A model generated the notes under the pieces. That model was not told the origin of the DNA. It ran no database searches and worked only from the letters and a program-made list of their open reading frames with translations. From positions 1-64,000 of the forward strand of contig JAAESI010000225.1 of NCBI GenBank assembly GCA_024229515.1: 64,000 nt of DNA, written 5' to 3'. The first letter of the stretch is position 1; every line of letters begins with the position of its first letter. The position numbers and the translations under genes are program-made. Source of the DNA: Pseudomonadota bacterium (lineage in GTDB: Bacteria; Myxococcota_A; UBA796; UBA9615). This document shows positions 37,392-46,634 of this stretch, one piece after another.

Positions 37392-38390
37392 ATGAGCGTC
37401 AAACCGCCGTTGGTCGAACGTGTCAAGAAACGAATCCGTGCCCCGGTGTTCGCTGTGCCCCTGCTCGTTCGCTGCGCTTGTCTCTGTGCGCTCTCCCTCC
37501 TCGGGCTCGTCGCCTGCCCCTCCGACGACGACGACGACGTGCCCATCGATCTGTCCGGACCGTGCGAGCTGGACAGCCTCGCCGGCCGCTTCCGCGTCGA
37601 ACGTCAGGAGCAGTTCCCGGTGATCGACGGCTCCGTCGCCAACGGCGTGGTGCCCGTGACCATCCTGGAGGAGCTCGAGGTGGTGGGGCCGTGCAAGCTC
37701 CTGCGGCGGAACAACCCGTTCTGCGACCCCGCCTGCGAGCCCAACTTCACCTGCGACTTCGACGGCAGCTGCATCCCCTTCCCCGAGAACCAGGACGTCG
37801 GCACGGTCACCATCACCGGCCTCGCCGAGTTGGTGGAGATGGAACCGGTGGAGCCGGGGAACCGCTACTTCGACACGAGCCTGAGCGATCCGCTGTTCCA
37901 GCCCGAAGACGAGATCGTCCTCGAAGCGGCCGGGGAGGCGCTGGACGGCTTCCGGCTCGAGGGCATCGGCAGCGACGTGCTGGAGCTGGCGGAGGACGCG
38001 ACGATCCTCGTCGAAGAGGGCGAGATCATCCTCGTCGAGTGGCCGGCACCGACCACCGAAGTCCCCGCCACGATCGAGCTCGAGCTGACGATCGACCAAC
38101 ACGGCAACTCGCCGGTCCGCATCCAGTGCGAGCTGGAGGACACCGGCGCGGCCGAGCTGCCCGCCGAGGTCGCCGACGCGCTCCTGAACGCCGGCGTTTC
38201 CGGCTTCCCCAACGCCGTGCTGAGCCGCCGCACGGTGGACTCGACGTCGGCCGGGGGGCTCTGCGTGGAGCTGGTCGTCGGCTCCCCCCGCTCACCCGAT
38301 GTCCGCGTCGGGGGCCACACCCCCTGCGACGAACCCGACGACTGCCCCGACGGGCTGACCTGCGACCTCGCCATCAACACCTGCATCTGA
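37392..38390 (+). CDS. acidic lipoprotein of unknown function
   Basis: 332 residues. After a long basic N-terminus, a signal ends LLGLVAC with PSDDDDDVP immediately following the Cys. The mature part has several Cys pairs (FCDPACEPNFTCDFDGSC) and a final CDEPDDCPDGLTCD motif like the Cys-rich knots found in myxobacterial surface proteins. No catalytic motif is visible. ATG 37392 is used; a GTG further down (37424) is possible. The TGA stop overlaps the CTG start of the next gene. Confidence 0.82.
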   Translation: MSVKPPLVERVKKRIRAPVFAVPLLVRCACLCALSLLGLVACPSDDDDDVPIDLSGPCELDSLAGRFRVERQEQFPVIDGSVANGVVPVTILEELEVVGPCKLLRRNNPFCDPACEPNFTCDFDGSCIPFPENQDVGTVTITGLAELVEMEPVEPGNRYFDTSLSDPLFQPEDEIVLEAAGEALDGFRLEGIGSDVLELAEDATILVEEGEIILVEWPAPTTEVPATIELELTIDQHGNSPVRIQCELEDTGAAELPAEVADALLNAGVSGFPNAVLSRRTVDSTSAGGLCVELVVGSPRSPDVRVGGHTPCDEPDDCPDGLTCDLAINTCI

Positions 38391-39652
38391 CCGAGGCCCC
38401 CCTGACCCGCACCTCCCTCTACGTCCTCCTCCTCATCCTCCTGGGATGCCTGACCCTGGCCGGCTGCCCGGGGGAGGAAGGGACCCTGCTTCCGGGCGGC
38501 GGCGACGACGATGACTCCCCGGACGACGACGACGGCACGGACGACGCCGTCCCCGTCGACTGCGACGCGATCAACGACCTCCCCGTGGCCTACACCACCG
38601 TGAACAACATCACCTCGGCGGAGGACTTCGTCTTCGACCTCGAGGGCAACGTCCTGTCGATCGATCCGCAGGGCAACCTCGTCAGCTCCAACCAGCTCGG
38701 TCAGACCAGCCTCGTCGTCCCGGGCGTGGTCGCCGACGCCGCCGGCATGTCGATGCTGCCGGACGGCACGATCGTCGTCGCCAGCCCCGCCACGGGCTCC
38801 CTCGTGACCATCACGCCCGAGGGCGGAACCACGACGCTGCTCAGCGGCATCGCCTACCCCAACGGCGTCGAGGTCCACCGCGACGGTTGGATCGCCGTGA
38901 GCGAGCACGACGCTGGCGTCGTCCGGCGGGTCGACCCCAAGACCGGCGAGTTCATCATCCTCGCCGAGGGGCTGTGGAACCCCAACGGCGTCAGCTTCAG
39001 CCCCGACTACAGCACCCTGTACGTCAACAGCTTCGGCGGCGGAACGGTGCACAGCATCGCCCTGACCGAGACCGGCGCGGCCAGCGATCCGGTGCTGCTG
39101 GGCGAGCTCGATGAGGACAGCGGGACCCCGCCGCCCTGGGGCAACGACCCCTGGCTCAGCTCGTGCGACGGCCTCAACTCGGGCGACTCCTGCGAGCTCA
39201 TCGACCAGGCGGGCACCTGCGTGAACTGGGACGGCTCGCTCTACTGCGACGCCCCCGACCCCTTCGCGGCCGCCTGCGCATCCCTCAGCGAGGGGGACAG
39301 CTGCACGCTGCTGACCGAGAGCGGCACCTGCTCCGATTGGGGCTGGGGCCTGATGTGCGACAACGCCTCCTGGTGGGGCGGCGAAGGCGGCGGCCTGGAC
39401 GGCATGGCGGTCGACGGCTGCGGCAACGTCTACGTGACCGAGTTCGGCACCGGGAAGATCTGGCGCTGGAGCGCCGATGGAGTGGGCCCCGACCTCGTGG
39501 CCGAGATGCCGTCCTACTGGATCCCCAACATGGACTTCGGCGTCGGCGTCGGCGGTTGGGACACCGAGCGCATGTGGGTCATCGACCGCGACACGGACCA
39601 GATCTTCGGCCTCGACATCGGCGTGCCCGGCCGACCGCTCGCTCACCAGTGA
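38387..39652 (+). CDS. beta-propeller lipoprotein (SMP-30/NHL-like), CTG start
   Basis: 421 residues. No ATG, GTG or TTG precedes the signal peptide closely. CTG 38387 overlaps the upstream TGA as CTGA, and CTG 38402 is the alternative. The signal ends LTLAGC, followed by an Asp tract (GGGDDDDSPDDDDG). The body is a six-bladed propeller like SMP-30/gluconolactonase (NGVEVHRDGWIAVSEH, NPNGVSFSPDYSTLYV). Two ~45-residue Cys-rich inserts with GDSC...GTC...C motifs interrupt it. Enzymatic activity is uncertain. The gene is followed 1 bp later by the PPDK-like lipoprotein gene. Confidence 0.83.
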   Translation: MTEAPLTRTSLYVLLLILLGCLTLAGCPGEEGTLLPGGGDDDDSPDDDDGTDDAVPVDCDAINDLPVAYTTVNNITSAEDFVFDLEGNVLSIDPQGNLVSSNQLGQTSLVVPGVVADAAGMSMLPDGTIVVASPATGSLVTITPEGGTTTLLSGIAYPNGVEVHRDGWIAVSEHDAGVVRRVDPKTGEFIILAEGLWNPNGVSFSPDYSTLYVNSFGGGTVHSIALTETGAASDPVLLGELDEDSGTPPPWGNDPWLSSCDGLNSGDSCELIDQAGTCVNWDGSLYCDAPDPFAAACASLSEGDSCTLLTESGTCSDWGWGLMCDNASWWGGEGGGLDGMAVDGCGNVYVTEFGTGKIWRWSADGVGPDLVAEMPSYWIPNMDFGVGVGGWDTERMWVIDRDTDQIFGLDIGVPGRPLAHQ

Positions 39653-39653
39653 G

Positions 39654-41651
39654 ATGAAAGCGAGACGCCTCCTCGCGGCGCTGGGCGCGCTGCTGATCGC
39701 CGGATGCCCCAGCGCCGATCGCGTCTGGGAGTGCTCCTTGGAGCCCGAGGGCGATCCCGACTTCGCCCACGAGCTGGGCTGCCAGGGCGACTTCGATCAG
39801 CTCGCGTCGGCGCCGCTGGACGCGAGCCTTCCCGGCGCCCGCTCGGTCAAGACGGTGCTGGACCGGATCGACGAGGGACGGCTCTACTTCCAGAACAGCG
39901 AGACGTACAAGATCCACCACGAGTTCACGTCCGCTCACCTGTCCGGCAACGGCCTCCCGATCGTTCCCCAGTTGGGCGAGTTCAACGCCACCGAGTACTA
40001 CAGCCCCGACCGGCGCTTCCTCCTCGGCGCGGTCACCTGGTACGACGGACCGGGCGTCTGGGCGTACGAGATCGCCCCCTACGACACCGCCGACGCGGCG
40101 ATGATCGAGACCGCCTACCGCGCCATCGCGGAGTCCGCCTGGTTCGGCGAGGAGCTTTTCTTCCACCCCGGCAGCGAGGCCGTCACCGCGGTCGCCGCGG
40201 CGCTGCCCGACGACGTCAAGATTATCACCACCGAGGAGCTGTTCGCGGGCATCGAGTACCAGCCCCTGAACCTCGCCACGTCGATGGGGCTGCTCAGCTT
40301 CTATTCGAGCGACGCCATGGAGACAGCGCTGCCGTGGTTCCGGGAGATCGTGGTGCTGGAGGCGGTGCCCAACGACATCGCCGTGGTCGCGGGCATCGTC
40401 ACCGAGCAGTTCCAGACCCCGCTGTCGCACATCAACGTGCTCAGCCAGAACCGCGGCACGCCGAACATGGGGCTGCGGGGCGCCTTCGACGACGCCACGC
40501 TGCGCGCGCTCGAAGGCTCCTGGGTGGAGCTGACCGTCGGCCCGTTCGAGTGGAGCATCCGTGAGGTCACCGCCGAGGAGGCCGAGGCGTGGTGGGAGGA
40601 GTTCCGCCCCGAGCCGCTGGAGACCACGCCGATGGACCTGTCGGTGACCGACTTCCGCGACGACGACCTGATCGTCGACCTGGAGGCCTACGACGGGGAT
40701 CTGCGCGCCGCGATCGTGGCGGCGGTGCCCGCGTTTGGGGGCAAGGCGTCGCACTTCGGCTCCATGGCGGCCATCGACGGGCTCTCCCACCCCGACGCCT
40801 TCGCGATTCCCGTGCACTGGTACGAGGCTCACATGGCCGCGAACGGGCTGTGGGACCAGGTCGACGCGATGCTCGTCGATCCCGACTTCCTCTCCTTCCC
40901 CACGGCCCGCGACGAGCAGCTGGCCCACCTTCGGGGCGCCATCGAGGCGGCGCCGATCGACCCCGACTTCCTGGAGGCGGTCGTGGCCAAGCTGGAGGCC
41001 GACTACCCCGGCACCCGGGTCCGCTTCCGCAGCTCGACCAACGCCGAGGACGTCAGCGGATTCAACGGCGCGGGGCTCTACACCAGCCGCTCGGGCGACC
41101 CCAACGACCCCGCCTACCCCGTGGATGCGGCCATCCGGCGCGTGTGGGCGTCGGTCTGGCGCTACCGGGCCTACGAAGAGCGGGAGTACTACGGCATCGA
41201 CCACCGGCAGATCGGGATGGCGCTGCTGGTGCACCGCTCCTTCCCCGATGAGGACGCCAACGGCGTCGCCGTCACGGGCAACATCTTCGATTCCTCCGGC
41301 CTGGAGCCGGCCTTCTACGTCAACGTGCAGCTGGGCGAGGAGTCGGTGGTGCTGCCCGACCAGGGGGTCACCACCGACCAGTACCTGCACTACTACAGCC
41401 AGCCCGGTCAGCCGGTCGTCTACCTCGCCCACAGCTCGCTGGTGGACGACGGCGACAGCGTGCTGTCCCTGAGTCAGATCAATGAGTTGGGGCAGGCGCT
41501 GGACGCGATCCACCTGCACTTCGCGGACGCCTACGCCGGCGACGGCGGGTTCTACGCGATGGACACGGAGTTCAAGTTCGACTCATCCGCCGGGGACGGG
41601 TCGCAGCTGTACCTCAAGCAGGCCCGCCCCTACCCGGGGCGCGGCCAGTAG
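39654..41651 (+). CDS. exported PPDK/PEP-synthase-like lipoprotein
   Basis: 665 residues with a lipoprotein signal ending LLIAGC. A ~220-residue N-terminal region is followed by a swivelling phosphohistidine-type segment (QTPLSHINVLSQNRGTPNM, His259) and then a PPDK N-terminal ATP-grasp-like domain (FGGKASHF at about 361-368, RFRSSTNAEDVSGF at about 457-470). In classical PPDK and PEP synthase the ATP-grasp domain comes first and the enzyme is cytosolic, so both order and location are unusual. The PEP/pyruvate barrel is absent. Similar proteins are annotated only as PEP/pyruvate-binding proteins. The function outside the cytoplasm, where ATP is scarce, is unknown. Confidence 0.88.
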   Translation: MKARRLLAALGALLIAGCPSADRVWECSLEPEGDPDFAHELGCQGDFDQLASAPLDASLPGARSVKTVLDRIDEGRLYFQNSETYKIHHEFTSAHLSGNGLPIVPQLGEFNATEYYSPDRRFLLGAVTWYDGPGVWAYEIAPYDTADAAMIETAYRAIAESAWFGEELFFHPGSEAVTAVAAALPDDVKIITTEELFAGIEYQPLNLATSMGLLSFYSSDAMETALPWFREIVVLEAVPNDIAVVAGIVTEQFQTPLSHINVLSQNRGTPNMGLRGAFDDATLRALEGSWVELTVGPFEWSIREVTAEEAEAWWEEFRPEPLETTPMDLSVTDFRDDDLIVDLEAYDGDLRAAIVAAVPAFGGKASHFGSMAAIDGLSHPDAFAIPVHWYEAHMAANGLWDQVDAMLVDPDFLSFPTARDEQLAHLRGAIEAAPIDPDFLEAVVAKLEADYPGTRVRFRSSTNAEDVSGFNGAGLYTSRSGDPNDPAYPVDAAIRRVWASVWRYRAYEEREYYGIDHRQIGMALLVHRSFPDEDANGVAVTGNIFDSSGLEPAFYVNVQLGEESVVLPDQGVTTDQYLHYYSQPGQPVVYLAHSSLVDDGDSVLSLSQINELGQALDAIHLHFADAYAGDGGFYAMDTEFKFDSSAGDGSQLYLKQARPYPGRGQ

Positions 41652-41663
41652 CGCGGGGGCGGT

Positions 41664-42260
41664 TCAGCCTCCCTCGGTCTCACCCTCGTCGGGGCCGGGC
41701 GGCGGCTCCTCGGCAGCGGGGGGCGCCGGACGGAGCGTCTCGACGTAGGCGAGGATGCGCCAGATCTGGTCGTCGCTGAGCGCCGCGCCGAAGGGCTGCA
41801 TCGCCGTCTCCGGGATGCCGTGCTTCATCACCAGGTACTGCTCACCCGGAGTCATCGCCGCGCCACGCACTGCGTCGCTCAGGTCGCCCGGCTTGATCCC
41901 CATCGCCTTGGCGGCGGGGCCGTCGCCCTTGCCTTCGCGCCCGTGGCACGGGAAGCAGGTGGACTGGAACTCGTCCTCGCCCTTGGCGATCGCGTCGGCG
42001 TCGCCCGACAGCGGGTTGGGCTTGGCACGCTCTTCGTCGCCGAAGGTCGCGAGGTAGGTCGAGAGACGCTCGGGGAGCCCAGCCTCAGCCTCGGGCTCCG
42101 GTTCCTCGGTGGGGGCCTCGGTCTCCGGCTCCGGCTCGGGGGTCGGGGCGGGGGTCTCCTCAGGGGCCGGCTCGGGGGTCGGCGTCTCATCGCCGCCGCC
42201 GCACGCCAGCAGCAGCGAGAGGGTCAGAACGGCCGACAGCGTCGTGATCTTCGAGAACAT
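41664..42260 (-). CDS. monohaem c-type cytochrome lipoprotein
   Basis: 198 residues. The signal ends LLLAC, with GGGDETPTPEPAPEE after it and a long Pro/Glu spacer to about residue 62. The haem motif is CFPCH (Cys102, Cys105, His106) and a distal Met is available in AMQPFG. The domain resembles short class I cytochrome c electron carriers. It should sit in the periplasm tethered to a membrane. The partner oxidase is not in this window. The promoter would be shared with the divergent lipoprotein at 42299. Confidence 0.93.
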   Translation of the reverse strand: MFSKITTLSAVLTLSLLLACGGGDETPTPEPAPEETPAPTPEPEPETEAPTEEPEPEAEAGLPERLSTYLATFGDEERAKPNPLSGDADAIAKGEDEFQSTCFPCHGREGKGDGPAAKAMGIKPGDLSDAVRGAAMTPGEQYLVMKHGIPETAMQPFGAALSDDQIWRILAYVETLRPAPPAAEEPPPGPDEGETEGG

Positions 42261-42298
42261 GGGGTCTCCTCCTGGGTCGCGAGGCTACCATTGTGTCG

Positions 42299-43003
42299 AT
42301 GCGAGGCGTCCCGCTCCCCTTGCTGCTGGTTCTGACCGGCTGCTTCGATGACGATCTGACGATCCCCGACGTGGAAGACCCGGTCCAGAAGCAGCTGGCC
42401 CCCATCGGCGTGGGCGAGTGCGGCTTCGAGGACGGCGACCTCAGCGGCTTCGGGCTCCCCGGCGAGGTGGAGGCGTTCCCCGAAGAGGGCGGCAAGGTCC
42501 TCATCGTCGAAGAGGGCATGAGCTTCTCGTGGTTGTACGGCGAGGAGGAGCTAGACTTCCCCGTCGGCACCCGCGCTCTCCTGATGCGCAGCAACGACGC
42601 CGGCGAGGTCGACTCCGAGGCCGTCATCACCACCAACCCGTTCGTGCCTCAGCACTCCGTCTTCGTCATGGACCAGCTCAGCGAGGTCGAAGGGCCCGGG
42701 CTGTCGCTGGAGGTCGAGATCCTCGACGAGGGCTTCATCGTGGACCGCTGGGACCTGCCCATCGAGACTGGCGGCTACATCCCCGAGCTCCTGCCCGAGC
42801 ACGACGCCATCGACGGCTTTGAGCACATCGACCACCACAGCCACGTCGACGGCCAGTTCGTCCGCACGCTGCTGGACGTGAGCGAGTGGCACGAGGACGC
42901 CGAGGAGATTCAGATCCGGTTCCGCCAGCACACGCTGATCCCGTCCAACGGCTTCTTCACCGTGTTGGACAACCTCTGCGACGGGGAGCCCACGGAGCTG
43001 TGA
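42299..43003 (+). CDS. lipoprotein of unknown function
   Basis: 234 residues with a short signal ending LVLTGC and FDDDLTIPD directly after the Cys. The mature domain is beta-rich, and features such as GFEDGDLSGF and SFSWLYGEEELDF suggest a carbohydrate-binding or jelly-roll type fold, but no family is recognised. ATG 42299 is used; GTG 42293 would add two residues. The stop overlaps the start of the kinase-fold gene by 4 bp. Confidence 0.78.
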   Translation: MRGVPLPLLLVLTGCFDDDLTIPDVEDPVQKQLAPIGVGECGFEDGDLSGFGLPGEVEAFPEEGGKVLIVEEGMSFSWLYGEEELDFPVGTRALLMRSNDAGEVDSEAVITTNPFVPQHSVFVMDQLSEVEGPGLSLEVEILDEGFIVDRWDLPIETGGYIPELLPEHDAIDGFEHIDHHSHVDGQFVRTLLDVSEWHEDAEEIQIRFRQHTLIPSNGFFTVLDNLCDGEPTEL

Positions 43004-44001
43004 ACCCGCCCCTGCAGGCGTGGGCCGACCTCGCCGACCAGCCCGTCAGGCCGCTCGCCGGCGGCCTCATCAACAGCACCTACGTCGTCGGGGACCCGGT
43101 CCGGGCCGTCCTGCAGCGCCAGCACGCCATGTTCCCGCCCCGCGTCAACGAGGACATCGAGGCGGTCACGGCCCACGTGGAGGCGGCCGGCCTGAGGACC
43201 CCCCGGCTCATCCGCACCTCCGACGGGGAGCTCTGCACCATCGACGACGAGGGCGCCACGTGGCGGATGCTCACGTTCGTGCCGGGCGAGACGGTCGAGA
43301 CGGTCGACAACCTTGAGCGGGCCGCCGAGGCCGGTCGGCTGGTCGCCCGCTGGCACCGCGCGACCACCTATCTGGACCACGAGTTCCGGTTCGTCCGCCC
43401 CGGCGCGCACGACACCCCCAAGCACATGGCCGCCCTCAAGAAGGCATTGGCGGAGCACCGGGATCACCGTCTCTACGACGACGTCGCGCCAACCGCGGCG
43501 GGGATCCTGGAGGCCTGGCGGACCTGGGAGGGGGAGCAGGATCGGCCGGTGCGGCTCACCCACGGGGATCTGAAGATCTCCAACCTCCGGTTCGACCGCC
43601 GCGGACGTGGCGTCTGCCTGCTCGACTTCGACACGCTGGGGCGGCTGTCCATCGACGTGGAGCTGGGCGACGCGGCCCGAAGCTGGTGCAACCCCGCCGG
43701 TGAGGACGTCGCCGAGGCTTCCTTCGACGGCGACCGCTTCGAGGCCGCCTTCGCCGCGTACGTTCGCGAGCACCCGCTCCCGCCGGAGGACCGCGCCGCG
43801 ATCCTCTTCACGACCGAGCGGATCTGCTTCGAGTTGGCGTCCCGCTTCGCCGCCGACGCGCTCAACGAGAACTACTTCGGCTGGCGCCCCGACGTGGCCC
43901 CCACCCACGGTGACCACAACCTGCTGCGCGCGCGTGGGCAGGCCTCTTTGGGGCGCTCGGTGCGCTCCCAGCGCAGTTCTCTGGAGGCTGCCCTGGCCTG
44001 A
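43000..44001 (+). CDS. phosphotransferase of the APH/NahK-like kinase fold
   Basis: 333 residues. The N-lobe GGLINSTYVV and VLQRQHAMFPPRVNEDI recall N-acetylhexosamine 1-kinases and related small-molecule kinases. The catalytic loop is LTHGDLKISNLRFD and the metal-binding Asp is in LLDFDTLGRL. There is no signal, so it is cytosolic. The likely substrate is a sugar or amino alcohol rather than an antibiotic, and resistance is unlikely given the context. GTG 43000 is the start, overlapping the upstream stop. Confidence 0.88.
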   Translation: MNPPLQAWADLADQPVRPLAGGLINSTYVVGDPVRAVLQRQHAMFPPRVNEDIEAVTAHVEAAGLRTPRLIRTSDGELCTIDDEGATWRMLTFVPGETVETVDNLERAAEAGRLVARWHRATTYLDHEFRFVRPGAHDTPKHMAALKKALAEHRDHRLYDDVAPTAAGILEAWRTWEGEQDRPVRLTHGDLKISNLRFDRRGRGVCLLDFDTLGRLSIDVELGDAARSWCNPAGEDVAEASFDGDRFEAAFAAYVREHPLPPEDRAAILFTTERICFELASRFAADALNENYFGWRPDVAPTHGDHNLLRARGQASLGRSVRSQRSSLEAALA

Positions 44002-44044
44002 ACGGCTATCATGTGAGGTCCGAATTGTCCGATGAAGGACATTC

Positions 44045-44054
44045 GGGGGGGGGG
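44045..44054 (+). repeat. run of ten G before the GGDEF-EAL start
   Basis: Ten consecutive G end one base before AGAGGCGC and TTG 44064, so they overlap the ribosome-binding region. Length changes would alter ribosome-site spacing but not the frame. Confidence 0.85.
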
Positions 44055-44063
44055 AGAGGCGCT

Positions 44064-46634
44064 TTGGCCAATCAGGTCATCCAGATGCCAGGCACGGCGA
44101 CGAGGTCGTCGCACGCCCTGAGCGAAGCCACCCTCGTGCTCCTGGACGAGCTCCAGGCGGGCCCGATCGGTGATGACGATCTGTCCGGACTCCTGACCTC
44201 CATCGTCGACCGCACCGACGCCCTCGCCGCCGCGCTGTTCCTCGTCCCCCCGGGCGTTCGCGAGAACCGCCGCGCAAGCTGCCAGGCAACGGCTGGAATC
44301 CCGGACCCGGTGGTTGATCGCGTGGTCCTTCCTCAGGCGGTCGCCGATGCCTGCGCGGTGCCCGCCAAGACCCACCCGCTGACCTCCGGCGCCCACGACG
44401 CGATGTCGGTGGTGCGCGTCTTCCCCCCGCTGCGGAAGGTGGCTGGCCACGGCCTCGCCGTCGGTCTGGGGAGCCCCCGACGCACCCTCGGGGTGATGGT
44501 CGTCGCCTTCGGGGAGGAACCGAGCCCCGAGTTCGCCGCCGCCCTGGAGACCCTGGCCTGGCGTCTCTCCCCGCTGCTCGAGGCAGATCTGCTGGACCGC
44601 GAAGCTGATCAGGGCGAGGAGAAGTACCGAATCCTGATGAGCGGCGCGGCCGACGCGATCACGCTGTACGACCCCGCCCAGGACCGCATCGTCGACGCGA
44701 ATCCGGCCGCGGAGGAGCTGTTCGGGCTCGACCTCGTCTCACTGATCGCACGGGCGCCCATCGAACTGCTCGTCTACCTGCGCACGACCTCGATCACCGA
44801 GGTCGACCCCGGCCGACCGCGCGAGGCCCACGTCCGCCGCCCCGACGGCAGCGACCACCTCTTCGAGGTCACCTCCCAGATCGTCCGCATGGGAGGCCGC
44901 GCCCTCATCCTGTCGATCTACCGCGACCTCGCCGAGCGTCGGAAGACCGAGGCCGCCCTCCGCGAGAGCGAGGAGCGCTACGCCCTCGCCGTCGAGGGCG
45001 CCAACGACGGCCTCTGGGACTGGGACGTCGGCGGCGGCGCGCTCTACTTCTCGCCCCGCTGGAAGGCGATGCTCGGCTACTCCGACGACCTGGTCGGCAC
45101 GACTCCGGGAGAGTGGTTCCGCCGGGTCCACCCCGACGACCTGGAGCGCATGCGCTCAGCGATCTCCGCCCACCTCGAAGGCATGACGCCGCACTTCGAG
45201 GACGAGCACCGCATCCGCCGAAGCAACGGCTCCTACCTCTGGGTCCTCAGCCGGGGCCTCGCCGTCCGCGACAACAACGGCTGGGCCGTGCGCATGGCGG
45301 GCTCCATGTCCGACATCAGCCAGCGGAAGATGGCCGAGGAGCGGCTGCTCCACGCCGCCTTCCACGACGGCCTGACCGGCTTGCCGAACCGCGCTCTGTT
45401 CATGGACCGGCTGAGCCACGTCGTCGCCCGATCCAAGCGCACCCCCCACGATTCGTTCGCGGTGCTGTTCCTCGATCTGGACCGGTTCAAGATCATCAAC
45501 GACTCCCTCGGCCACTCGGTCGGCGACCAGCTGCTGGTCGCGATCGCGCGACGGCTGGAGCGCTGCCTCCGACCCGCGGACACGGTGGCGCGGCTGGGGG
45601 GGGACGAGTTCACGATCCTGCTGGAGGACGTCGGCGACATCCGCGGCGCAACCCGGGTCGCCGACCGCATCCACGTGGAACTGGTCCGTCCCTTCAAGCT
45701 CGCCGGCCAGGAGGTGTTCACCTCCTCGAGCATCGGCATCGCGCTGGGCGCCTCGTCGGAGGACCCCGAGACGCTGCTGCGCAACGCCGATCTGGCGATG
45801 TACCAGGCCAAGGCCAACGGCAAGGCCCGGCACGAGGTCTTCGATCGCGACATGCACGCGCAGGCGATGCAGCTGATGCAGCTGGAGACCAAGCTGCGAC
45901 AGGCGCTGGAGCGCGGCGAGCTGCGGGTCCATTACCAGCCGATCATGAGGATCGACGACGGCTCACTGCACGGCTTCGAGGCGCTCGTCCGGTGGCAGCA
46001 CCCCGAGCGTGAGCTCCTGGGACCGGGCGCGTTCCTCGAGGTGGCCGAGGAGACGGGCCTGATCGTCGCGATGGGCCGGTGGGTGCTGAACACCGCCTGC
46101 ATCCAGACAGCCAAGTGGCAGCGGGGGTTCAACCGCCCGGACCTGACGATCAGCGTGAACCTCGCGGGCCGACAGCTGGCCCAGCCAGCGCTCGTGCCGG
46201 AGGTGGAGAAGGCGATCCGCCAGAGCGGCCTCGCTCCCAACTCCCTGGTCCTGGAGATCACCGAGAACGCCGTCATGGAGCACGCCGACGAGTCGCGGCG
46301 CCTGCTGGAGAAGCTCAAGGAGCTCGGCGTGAAGCTCCACATGGACGACTTCGGCACCGGCCTGGCTTCCCTCGCCTACCTGCGGCGCTTCCCCCTGGAC
46401 ACCCTCAAGATCGATCGGTCGTTCGTCTCCGGCATGGACAAGGACATCGAGGACATGGAGATCGTGCGCACGATCGTGTCGCTCGCGAACAACCTCAAGA
46501 TGGGGGTCGTGGCCGAGGGCATCGAGACCGAAAAGCAGCTCGCGGCGCTGGAGGCGCTGGGCTGTGATCTGGGCCAGGGCTACCTGTTCGCCAAGCCGCT
46601 GCCCCCCGAGGAGGCGGGCCAGATGATCAGTTGA
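44064..46634 (+). CDS. GAF/PAS-GGDEF-EAL cyclic-di-GMP enzyme
   Basis: 856 residues. A GAF-like N-terminal domain (about 15-185) is followed by two PAS domains (about 195-310 and 320-430; the second has YFSPRWKAMLGYSDD and a PAC segment). The GGDEF domain has the intact motif at 512-516. The EAL domain (about 620-850) has EALVRW at Glu639, ENAVMEH and DDFGTGLASL. Both diguanylate cyclase and phosphodiesterase active sites look intact, so direction may depend on PAS ligands. TTG 44064 is chosen because the G-rich region supplies the ribosome site and the frame upstream has no better start. There is no membrane helix. Confidence 0.92.
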   Translation: MANQVIQMPGTATRSSHALSEATLVLLDELQAGPIGDDDLSGLLTSIVDRTDALAAALFLVPPGVRENRRASCQATAGIPDPVVDRVVLPQAVADACAVPAKTHPLTSGAHDAMSVVRVFPPLRKVAGHGLAVGLGSPRRTLGVMVVAFGEEPSPEFAAALETLAWRLSPLLEADLLDREADQGEEKYRILMSGAADAITLYDPAQDRIVDANPAAEELFGLDLVSLIARAPIELLVYLRTTSITEVDPGRPREAHVRRPDGSDHLFEVTSQIVRMGGRALILSIYRDLAERRKTEAALRESEERYALAVEGANDGLWDWDVGGGALYFSPRWKAMLGYSDDLVGTTPGEWFRRVHPDDLERMRSAISAHLEGMTPHFEDEHRIRRSNGSYLWVLSRGLAVRDNNGWAVRMAGSMSDISQRKMAEERLLHAAFHDGLTGLPNRALFMDRLSHVVARSKRTPHDSFAVLFLDLDRFKIINDSLGHSVGDQLLVAIARRLERCLRPADTVARLGGDEFTILLEDVGDIRGATRVADRIHVELVRPFKLAGQEVFTSSSIGIALGASSEDPETLLRNADLAMYQAKANGKARHEVFDRDMHAQAMQLMQLETKLRQALERGELRVHYQPIMRIDDGSLHGFEALVRWQHPERELLGPGAFLEVAEETGLIVAMGRWVLNTACIQTAKWQRGFNRPDLTISVNLAGRQLAQPALVPEVEKAIRQSGLAPNSLVLEITENAVMEHADESRRLLEKLKELGVKLHMDDFGTGLASLAYLRRFPLDTLKIDRSFVSGMDKDIEDMEIVRTIVSLANNLKMGVVAEGIETEKQLAALEALGCDLGQGYLFAKPLPPEEAGQMIS

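Noticed and set aside
42299..44001. Aminoglycoside resistance gene
   Set aside because: The kinase fold is closer to NahK-like sugar kinases and its neighbours are lipoprotein and signalling genes.
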